Source: Thermosulfuriphilus ammonigenes (GTDB lineage: Bacteria > Desulfobacterota > Thermodesulfobacteria > Thermodesulfobacteriales > ST65). From it: a stretch of DNA of 64,000 nt. The first letter of the stretch is position 1. Every line of letters begins with the position of its first letter. Below, piece after piece: positions 58,361 through 64,000 of this stretch. Position numbers and translations under genes: made by a program. Location of the stretch: positions 1,418,576-1,482,575 of the forward strand of contig NZ_CP048877.1 in NCBI RefSeq assembly GCF_011207455.1, given 5' to 3'. The notes beneath the pieces were generated by a model. It was not told the DNA's origin. It worked only from the letters and a program-made list of their open reading frames with translations, and did not search any database.

Positions 58361-58873
58361 TGGTGGATCCTTTCTCTGCAAAAGGATACCCAAAAGGCCC
58401 AAATGAGTCCAAAAACAGGGATTAAGGTTAAATTAAAAACACAAAGCCCCCCAGATGACTGATTCTTTGCCTTAAATCAAATATTTGCTTCCTGTCAATT
58501 GGACAAAGATCTTAGGTATTTTTACAGAGGTAAAAATGCTAGGAAATCCTTTTAAGGATTCGAGGGACTTAAGGGCTGAAGAAAAAGGCTCTAAAAAGAG
58601 ATTTTTGATACCGAAAAAAGATTCTGAAAAGTCATTGATTGTTGTGGCCCTCTGGCCCGGAAAAGCAGTTGATTTTTTGCCTCCGTTTCGTGGCAGGGGC
58701 TGAGAAGCAGGGTTTAGGCGCCAGCTAATGAGGTCAGATCGGGTTTGAAGACGACCTCTGCCTCTGAGGCCATCTCATTGAGGGAGGTTGAAGGACTGGC
58801 GTCGGAAAAAACGGGCCAATATGGTGTTCTTGGTCATTTTGCCTATTTATGGAGTCTTGGCTACGGTGAGACC
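58361..58873. other. 513-base intergenic region with a cluster of inverted repeats
   Basis: Lies between the divergent kinase and lipoprotein genes. It holds CAAATATTTG (58478-58487), TGTC-AATTG-GACA (58493-58505), ATTTTTAC-AGAG-GTAAAAAT (58518-58537), AATCCTTTTAAGGATT (58545-58560) and CTCT-AAAA-AGAG followed by ATTTTTG (58589-58607). A possible small ORF lies within (58536-58703). No tRNA, RNase P, SRP or known riboswitch consensus is seen. It is too long for simple promoters alone. Confidence 0.6.
58536..58703 (+). CDS. Possible 55-residue small protein
   Basis: ATG 58536 has AGAGGT four bases upstream and opens a 55-codon frame, giving a highly charged, basic protein (MLGNPFKDSRDLRAEEKGSK at the N-terminus). 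No known family. The start codon region overlaps hairpin-forming sequence, so this may be a chance frame within a regulatory region. Confidence 0.25.
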   Translation: MLGNPFKDSRDLRAEEKGSKKRFLIPKKDSEKSLIVVALWPGKAVDFLPPFRGRG

Positions 58874-59467
58874 ATGAAACGTCTTTTTCCGCTGCTGCTA
58901 TTGCTTGTTCTGTTGGTAGGGTGTAGAGCTCACTCTACAGAACAAGTGCCTACTTCTCCGCCGCCCCTGCCGGCTGGCTTTTCCTACTGGCAGATAGGGC
59001 AAGAATTCTTTCTCTCCTCTCCAGAGAGGCTTATCATTCACGCAGCCCAAAGCGTGAAGGAGGTTCCTGGGGGCTGGCTGGTCAGACCAAAGAAGAGCTG
59101 TGTCAAGGTCATTGCCAACCAGACAGTTCATCTTTGTCTTAAGAAGGTCCCCCCGGTGCAACCTAGGGTTTATCTTTCTCGGGTTGGCTCTCACCAGGTA
59201 GAGCTGAAGGTTATCAGCATCTTTAAAACTTTTATTTTCTTTCGCTGGGAAGAGGGTCAAGACCCAGATTATTCTAGAGGCCGGCGAATTACCGGACACC
59301 TCTTCCGGGATACAGATTTGCCATCAGGGAAAACCCTTTTCTACTCTGCCGCTGTCTATGTTGATGATCATCTCCTGGGGCCGCTTTCTGAACCAGTTAA
59401 GGTGGTCGTTCATCACAGAGGGGCCCCGGCTTCTTCTCCTGGAGGTGGGGTGACAAGGTCAAGATAG
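58874..59467 (+). CDS. Lipoprotein of unknown function with fibronectin-III-like body
   Basis: A 197-residue lipoprotein. The signal MKRLFPLLLLLVLLVGC ends in a LVGC lipobox (Cys17). The mature part is beta-rich: PPVQPRVYLSRVGSHQVELK, FFRWEEGQDPDYSRG and YSAAVYVDDHLLGPLSEPVK suggest a fibronectin type III-like fold. Start 58874 has GGTGAG upstream; the open frame runs further back but without support. Likely outer-membrane or periplasmic. Family not recognised. Confidence 0.7.
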   Translation: MKRLFPLLLLLVLLVGCRAHSTEQVPTSPPPLPAGFSYWQIGQEFFLSSPERLIIHAAQSVKEVPGGWLVRPKKSCVKVIANQTVHLCLKKVPPVQPRVYLSRVGSHQVELKVISIFKTFIFFRWEEGQDPDYSRGRRITGHLFRDTDLPSGKTLFYSAAVYVDDHLLGPLSEPVKVVVHHRGAPASSPGGGVTRSR

Positions 59468-59736
59468 ACTCATCGGATAACTTAAGGCCTAATTAAGAAA
59501 AGGCCTGGTTCTCTGGAAACTGACAAGGTTTGGGAGATAAAAGGAAAGATCCTCTTTGGCCCTCAATGAGAGCTTCCGCTTAAAAAGCTTATCGGCCCCG
59601 AGATCTTGCCTCTTGCCTTCAAGGGAATTGGATATTAGCTATCCCCAAGTGGGCTCACAGAGCTATACTTTCCTTCCTTGCCAGGGGCGACAAGAGGATA
59701 TAAATTCAAGGCCCGTATTTGAAAGGAGTGGCTTCT
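59468..59736. other. 269-base leader region before hisH
   Basis: Contains the promoter of the hisH operon and AAGGAG before ATG 59737. AGGCCT repeats and a TAGCT/AGCTA pair are seen, but no T-tract, tRNA or histidine-codon leader peptide; attenuation is not supported. Nothing else recognised. Confidence 0.5.
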
Positions 59737-60369
59737 ATGATAGGGATCATTGACTATCGGGCCGGCAACCTGACCAGTGTGGCTCGGGCCCTTAGATATC
59801 TGGGGTATCATTGTGAGGTTACCCATGATCTTGAGCGTCTCCGGAGGGCTGAAAGGGTTGTCTTTCCTGGAGTAGGCGCTGCCGGTCAGGCCATGGCCGA
59901 TCTTAAGGAGTTAGGTCTTGATAACTTTCTGAAGGATTGCTTGGCCTCAGGCAAACCGATTTTAGGTATCTGTTTGGGGACGCAAATCATCTTCGACTAC
60001 AGCGAAGAAGACGGTGGTACCCAATGTCTGGGACTTTTGTCGGGAGAGGTTAGGCGCTTTCCGGAACCCCTTCTCGATGAGACTACCGGGCTCCGCCTCA
60101 AGGTTCCCCATATGGGCTGGAACCAGATTCGCTGGGAAAAGGAGCATCCCGTCTTTGCTGGTCTTGATCCCGAACACGAATTTTATTTTGTCCACAGTTA
60201 TTTTCCGGTTCCGGCCGCTGAAGAGACTATCTTTGGCCGTACGGAACATGGTCTGGTTTTTGTCTCCGCGGTGGCCAAAGACAACCTAGTGGCTGTTCAG
60301 TTTCATCCGGAAAAAAGTGGTCGGCCGGGGCTCAAAATCCTCGATAACTTCTGCCGGTGGAGCCCCTGA
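59737..60369 (+). CDS. hisH: Imidazole glycerol phosphate synthase, glutaminase subunit HisH
   Basis: Supplies ammonia to HisF for histidine and purine-linked AICAR synthesis. 210 residues, class I glutamine amidotransferase: MIGIIDYRAGNLTSVARAL, GICLGTQIIFD with the catalytic Cys, KVPHMGWNQIRW, and the His/Glu pair in QFHPEKSG. AAGGAG upstream fixes the start. Operon: hisH, cutA, hisF. Confidence 0.95.
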   Translation: MIGIIDYRAGNLTSVARALRYLGYHCEVTHDLERLRRAERVVFPGVGAAGQAMADLKELGLDNFLKDCLASGKPILGICLGTQIIFDYSEEDGGTQCLGLLSGEVRRFPEPLLDETTGLRLKVPHMGWNQIRWEKEHPVFAGLDPEHEFYFVHSYFPVPAAEETIFGRTEHGLVFVSAVAKDNLVAVQFHPEKSGRPGLKILDNFCRWSP

Positions 60370-60379
60370 AGGAGGACTT

Positions 60380-60727
60380 ATGGCCGATATAGTCCTGCTA
60401 TATGTAACCGCTTCCTCCAAACAGGAGGCCCAGAGCTTGGGGCAAACCCTGGTGGAGGAACGCCTGGCGGCCTGCGTTAATATCTATCCGGAGATTACCT
60501 CCATTTACTGGTGGGAAGGCAAGATGGAGACCTCTTCTGAGGCCGTATTGATAGTCAAGACCCGTTCAGATCTGGTCTCCCAGGTTAAGGAACGCCTTCT
60601 TGATCTCCACTCTTACTCTTGCCCTTGCATCCTGGTTGTCCCCGTAGCTGGAGGTCATCAGCCTTTTATAGACTGGCTTCTCGCTGAGACCAGGAAAGGT
60701 CATAAGGAGAGCGAAGATGCTCAGTAA
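60380..60727 (+). CDS. cutA: CutA1 divalent-cation tolerance protein
   Basis: 115 residues, a small trimeric protein. [32 protein letters not shown] and the [20 protein letters not shown] stretch are diagnostic; the end is short. GGAGG before ATG 60380 fixes the start; the longer frame is rejected. It lies between hisH and hisF, overlapping hisF by 11 bases. The role is copper tolerance in E. coli, unclear elsewhere. Confidence 0.94.
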   Translation: MADIVLLYVTASSKQEAQSLGQTLVEERLAACVNIYPEITSIYWWEGKMETSSEAVLIVKTRSDLVSQVKERLLDLHSYSCPCILVVPVAGGHQPFIDWLLAETRKGHKESEDAQ

Positions 60728-61496
60728 GCGCATAATCGTCTGTCTGGATGTCAAAGATGGCCGGACTACCAAGGGAATTAAATTTAAAAACAATGTTGAT
60801 GTGGGCGATCCGGTAGAAATGGCCCGGGTTTATTATCAAGAAGGGGCTGATGAGATCGTCTTTTATGACATCACCGCCAGCGCTGAACATCGAGGGATCA
60901 TGATCGAGGTGGTCCGGAAGACGGCTGAAGAGATCTTTATTCCCTTTTCTGTGGGAGGGGGTGTCCGAACAGTAGAAGACATGCGGGAGGTTCTTTTAGC
61001 GGGGGCGGAGAAGGTTTCGATAAATACCGCAGCTGTTCTTAACCCCAGACTTATCTACGATGGAGCCAAGGCCTTTGGAAGCCAGTGTATAGTTTTGGGA
61101 ATGGACGTTAAGAAGGTTGAGCCTTCATCTAAAATTCCTTCCGGCTATGAGATCTGGATTCATGGCGGTCGGACTCCGATGGGCATTGATGCCCTTTGGT
61201 GGGCCCGTGAGGCCGAGAACCTGGGGGCAGGGGAGATTTGTCTTAACTCCATTGACGCCGATGGGACCCGAGAGGGTTATGAGATGACCCTTACTCGCCT
61301 GATCTCTGATGCGGTTAACATTCCGGTGATTGCCTCCGGGGGGGCTGGCCGGCCAGAGCACCTCTATGATGTTCTTACCGAGGGGCGGGCCGATGCCGCC
61401 CTCATTGCCTCCATGGTTCATTACGGCACCTATTCCATCTCTGAAATCAAGGAACACCTTTACCAAAGAGGGGTCAAAGTCCGCCGCCTCTGGTAA
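60717..61496 (+). CDS. hisF: Imidazole glycerol phosphate synthase, cyclase subunit HisF
   Basis: Forms imidazole glycerol phosphate from PRFAR and ammonia. 259-residue TIM barrel: [16 protein letters not shown] with the catalytic Asp, [49 protein letters not shown], and [11 protein letters not shown] with the second catalytic Asp. A short insert (about residues 130-140) follows GMDVKK. Paired with hisH in the same operon. Confidence 0.96.
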   Translation: MLSKRIIVCLDVKDGRTTKGIKFKNNVDVGDPVEMARVYYQEGADEIVFYDITASAEHRGIMIEVVRKTAEEIFIPFSVGGGVRTVEDMREVLLAGAEKVSINTAAVLNPRLIYDGAKAFGSQCIVLGMDVKKVEPSSKIPSGYEIWIHGGRTPMGIDALWWAREAENLGAGEICLNSIDADGTREGYEMTLTRLISDAVNIPVIASGGAGRPEHLYDVLTEGRADAALIASMVHYGTYSISEIKEHLYQRGVKVRRLW

Positions 61497-61501
61497 GTTT
61501 C

Positions 61502-62680
61502 ATGGTTATTACCGGCCTTGCTCGGCTCTTAAGGGAGCCTCCAAGTTGGATAAAAGACCAAAGGTTGGCTCTTTTGTGTCACCAAGCCTCGGTAGATGAG
61601 GCCCTTCGTTTGGCTCCTGATCTTGTGGCCGAGGCCTTTCCCGGACAGTTGCGGTGTTTGTTTTCTCCTCAGCACGGTTTCTTTGCCGAGAAGCAGGACA
61701 ACATGGTCCCCTCAGCCGATGGATTCTATGAACCTCTAAAAATCCCCCTTTTCAGCCTCTATGGTCGCAGGCTAGCCCCGGAGGGGGACATGTTAGATCT
61801 ATTTGATATCCTTTTGGTGGATCTTCAGGATGTGGGCTGTCGTGTTTATACCTTTGCTTCCACCATGTTTTTGGCCATGGAGGCCTGCGCGCGGGCTGGA
61901 AAGACCGTGGTTATCCTTGATCGTCCCAATCCTATAGGGGGGCTCAAAACTGAGGGTCCTATTCTGGAGGAAAGCTGGCGTTCTTTTGTGGGTATGGTTC
62001 GGGTTCCCCTACGTCATGGTCTCACTCTGGCTGAACTGGCCCTGGTTTATCAACAGCAGCAGGCCCTAGATCTTGATCTCCGAATTATTCCCATGATTGG
62101 CTGGCGTCGAGACCTCTTCTTTGATCAAACAGGGCTTCCCTGGGTCATGCCTTCCCCAAATATGCCAACCCTAGAGACAGCCTTGGTTTATCCAGGTCAG
62201 GTTCTGCTTGAGGGAACAAATCTTTCCGAAGGACGAGGAACCACCCGTCCCTTTGAACTCTTTGGTGCCCCTTATATTCGGCCAAGGGAGGTCCGAGATT
62301 GGCTTTCCCAAAGGGGATATGAGATTCCCGGGGCCATTTTCCGGGAGGTGGCCTTCGAACCCACCTTCCACAAGTGGCAAGGAAAGACATGCCGGGGGTT
62401 CCAAATCCATGTTCAGGATAGAACACTATTCAATCCTCTTTGGACAACAGCCGTTCTTCTTCAGGCCATCTCTCAGCTCTATCCCCAAGACTTTTCGCTT
62501 AAACCACCTCCTTATGAGTACGACTACCGCCGCCTTCCTCTTGACCTTATAATAGGGCATTCGGGTCTGAGAGAGGCTATCCTTTCAGGGGCCCCTTTGG
62601 TTCCCTTATGGGAGGAGCTGGCCCGAGAGTGGAGAGGGTTCCTTGAGGAGAGCGAGGGCCTCCTTCTCTACAGGAGATAA
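61502..62680 (+). CDS. namZ: Exo-beta-N-acetylmuramidase, NamZ/DUF1343 family
   Basis: 392 residues. Family marks are LALLCHQASVD, FSPQHGFFAEKQDNM, LLVDLQDVGCRVYTF, RPNPIGG and EGTNLSEGRGTTRPFE. Members cleave terminal N-acetylmuramic acid from muropeptides or sugar chains. No signal peptide is seen, so cytoplasmic cell-wall recycling is likely. It lies five bases after hisF and three bases before the DHH gene, in one operon. Confidence 0.88.
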   Translation: MVITGLARLLREPPSWIKDQRLALLCHQASVDEALRLAPDLVAEAFPGQLRCLFSPQHGFFAEKQDNMVPSADGFYEPLKIPLFSLYGRRLAPEGDMLDLFDILLVDLQDVGCRVYTFASTMFLAMEACARAGKTVVILDRPNPIGGLKTEGPILEESWRSFVGMVRVPLRHGLTLAELALVYQQQQALDLDLRIIPMIGWRRDLFFDQTGLPWVMPSPNMPTLETALVYPGQVLLEGTNLSEGRGTTRPFELFGAPYIRPREVRDWLSQRGYEIPGAIFREVAFEPTFHKWQGKTCRGFQIHVQDRTLFNPLWTTAVLLQAISQLYPQDFSLKPPPYEYDYRRLPLDLIIGHSGLREAILSGAPLVPLWEELAREWRGFLEESEGLLLYRR

Positions 62681-62683
62681 CCT

Positions 62684-63751
62684 ATGGCTAATGGGAAAAA
62701 CAACGGTGGTGCTAAAAATGGCAATCGGGGGCGATCTAATGCCTCCAAGGCCTGTCTTGAACCTAAAGTCTGCCGTTGGAAGTCCAATAAAGAGCGATTA
62801 AGGGGCTTCCTTTCCCTGTTTAAAAAGGAGGACAATGTTCTGGTAACCATCTGGGCAGATCCAGATTCCCTGGCTAGCGCCCTGGCCATTAAAAGACTTC
62901 TCACCTATCGAGTAAGCAGTGTGACCATCGCTCACCCCAATGAGATCAAACGGGTTAATAACCAAGCCATGGTTCAGCTTCTCAAAATTCCTTTGGTTAA
63001 GTTGCGTTCATTGAAGGTGGCCGACTTCAGTAAAAAGATTCTGGTAGATTCCCAGCCGCCCCATTTCCCTGAGTTTTCGGCTATCGAATACGATGCAGTC
63101 ATCGATCATCACCCCCTGACCACTGGCTGGCAGGCCCCATTTGTGGACATCCGTCCAGAGTATGGGGCGGTTTCCTCCATGATGACCGAATATCTGAAGG
63201 CCGCCGGGATCAAACCCTCGGTGGCCCTGGCCACGGCCCTATTTTACGGGATAAAGGTGGATACCCGGAATTTTGAAAAGCAGGCCACCGTTCATGATGT
63301 CTTGAGCTTCCAGTATCTTTTTAAACGCATCAATCGTCACTTGGTTCACAAAATTGAGGCCTCAGATATCCGCCGCTCAGAGCTTAAGTATTTTCGCACA
63401 GCCTTTGACGTCATGAAGATCTACAAAAGCCGTATCTTTGCCCATCTGGGCAAGGTCCACAATCCGGACATCCTGGTGGTGGTGGCTGACTTTTTCAACC
63501 ATGTCCACGATATCGGCTGGGTTTTTGTCTCTGGAGAATACAAAGAAAAACTGGTGGTTATTATCCGCTGTGATGGCTACCGGAAAAATGCCGGCTCTCT
63601 GGCCAAAAGGGCTTTCGGGCAACTGGGCACCGCTGGGGGCCACCGGGAGAGTGCTCGAGCCGAGATTCCCCTGGAGAATCTGGAGGGATTGGTAAGGACT
63701 TTGTCTACGAGGACTCTCCAGCGTTTGGTGAGTAAACACTTCCGTTCTTGA
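62684..63751 (+). CDS. DHH-family phosphoesterase
   Basis: 355 residues. A variable N-terminus of about 45 residues (rich in Asn, Gly and basic residues), then motif I VTIWADPDSLASALAI, motif II VDSQPPHFP, motif III AVIDHHPL, and the C-terminal DHHA1 domain with GTAGGHRESARAEI. This matches NrnA-like enzymes acting on nanoRNA, pAp or cyclic dinucleotides; the first motif has DPDSLAS rather than the usual DGDxxGS. It is the last complete gene of the hisH operon. Substrate not decided. Confidence 0.88.
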   Translation: MANGKNNGGAKNGNRGRSNASKACLEPKVCRWKSNKERLRGFLSLFKKEDNVLVTIWADPDSLASALAIKRLLTYRVSSVTIAHPNEIKRVNNQAMVQLLKIPLVKLRSLKVADFSKKILVDSQPPHFPEFSAIEYDAVIDHHPLTTGWQAPFVDIRPEYGAVSSMMTEYLKAAGIKPSVALATALFYGIKVDTRNFEKQATVHDVLSFQYLFKRINRHLVHKIEASDIRRSELKYFRTAFDVMKIYKSRIFAHLGKVHNPDILVVVADFFNHVHDIGWVFVSGEYKEKLVVIIRCDGYRKNAGSLAKRAFGQLGTAGGHRESARAEIPLENLEGLVRTLSTRTLQRLVSKHFRS

Positions 63752-63776
63752 TTTTTCTCTTAACGCCGCCAGGGCC

Positions 63777-63795
63777 AAGGGGGTAGAATCCCCTT
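63777..63795 (+). promoter_or_regulatory. Hairpin enclosing the ribosome site of the last gene
   Basis: AAGGGG (63777-63782) can pair perfectly with CCCCTT (63790-63795), with a GTAGAAT loop; the right arm abuts the ATG at 63796. AAGGGG is the only Shine-Dalgarno-like sequence, so folding would hide it. A temperature or ligand effect on translation is possible. Confidence 0.4.
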
Positions 63796-64000
63796 ATGCG
63801 TCAGCTTCTGGTGGTAGTTCTGCTGTTTCTGACCTTTCTTCCCTCCTTGGGGAAAGCTGGAGAGAACCTTCCCCTGCTCTCTCCTGTTAAGGACCTCCGC
63901 TATCTGGAAGGAGATCCCAGGCTTCGTCAAGACTTCTATGAGGAGCGTTTGCGACTCCTTAAAAAACTCGAAAGAGAAATAGAGCTCTTAAACCAGAAGA
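63796..64000 (+). CDS. Secreted protein, N-terminal part only (window edge)
   Basis: 68 codons are visible. A signal peptide (LLVVVLLFLTFLPSLGKAG) is followed by a charged helical stretch LRQDFYEERLRLLKKLEREI that is typical of a coiled coil. The family cannot be told from this piece. It is 45 bases after the DHH gene on the same strand, with the ribosome site inside a hairpin. Confidence 0.7.
   Translation, partial: MRQLLVVVLLFLTFLPSLGKAGENLPLLSPVKDLRYLEGDPRLRQDFYEERLRLLKKLEREIELLNQK

Noticed and set aside
58650-58666. Sigma-54-like TGGCCCGGAAAAGCA before the lipoprotein gene
   Set aside because: GG and GC elements are nine, not ten, bases apart, and the -12 box is wrong.
58681-58873. Possible SRP RNA, tmRNA or riboswitch (GAGGTCAGATCGGG and GGGGCTGAG segments)
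   Set aside because: The SRP core (GGAAG tetraloop context), tmRNA ends and GEMM or cobalamin consensus cannot be completed; only fragments resemble them.
1-64000. Prophage, insertion sequence or genomic island
   Set aside because: No transposase, integrase, att-like repeat, tRNA or change of gene style is visible anywhere in the window.

Overview
The window is a gene-dense bacterial chromosome segment with about 64 protein genes. I see no rRNA, tRNA, CRISPR array, transposase or phage gene. It looks like ordinary core chromosome of a Gram-negative, flagellated, piliated, probably anaerobic and thermophilic bacterium. Outer-membrane physiology is shown by Pal, Skp, DegP and several lipoproteins. 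Anaerobic sulfur-type respiration is suggested by a Tat-exported molybdopterin oxidoreductase with a four-cluster Fe-S partner. Thermophily is suggested by a KaiC-like ATPase of a family known mainly from thermophiles. My best guess is Desulfobacterota/Thermodesulfobacteria, but this is inferred from gene content only, not from a marker-gene tree.

Layout. 1-2.1 kb (minus): aroF-argF-argG, aromatic and arginine synthesis. 2.2-6 kb (plus): a solute-binding lipoprotein translationally coupled to a hybrid histidine kinase. 5.9-12.2 kb: a full late biotin pathway, bioA-bioF-bioG-bioC-bioD-HAD on minus and bioB divergent on plus, with a shared palindromic control region. 12.2-18.3 kb: fmt-rsmB, a radical SAM protein, and motA-motB-PilZ. 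18.4-20.9 kb: rpsF-rpsR-rplI-dnaB. 20.9-24.2 kb (minus): a large TPR lipoprotein and rlmN. 24.3-33.3 kb (plus): KaiC-like ATPase, beta-helix protein, SurA-like isomerase, EamA half-transporter, YprB-like nuclease, an unusual HPF/sigma fusion, degP, ftsH and a DUF1614 membrane protein. 33.3-36.5 kb (minus): pal-skp-glk and an HD-GYP protein. 36.7-42.5 kb (plus): a minor-pilin operon (fimT-like, pilW, pilV, pilX, pilY1 and a secreted protein). 42.5-49.2 kb (minus): a PP-loop-like protein, archaeal-type phosphoglycerate mutase, TIM-barrel protein, DUF255 thioredoxin-fold protein, cvpA and cysS. 49.3-52.9 kb (minus): torD-psrA-psrB-like. 53-59.5 kb: lapA, pyrF, a NIL-ferredoxin, mnmA, mtaB, a second hybrid kinase and a lipoprotein. 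59.7-64 kb (plus): hisH-cutA-hisF-namZ-DHH and the start of a secreted protein.

How it works together. Genes are packed into long operons with ATGA or TGATG overlaps, and convergent operons often overlap tail to tail with no terminator. Only two strong intrinsic terminators are visible (after degP and after the psrB-like gene). Many true starts lie inside longer open frames; I set them from Shine-Dalgarno sites and family N-termini. The points most worth following are the HPF/sigma fusion upstream of degP-ftsH, a PilY1 with a CxxCH motif and calcium loops, a 32-bp perfect palindrome inside dnaB, a BioB with cysteines unlike the classical enzyme, and a shared Cx10CxxC signature in the PAS domains of both kinases.
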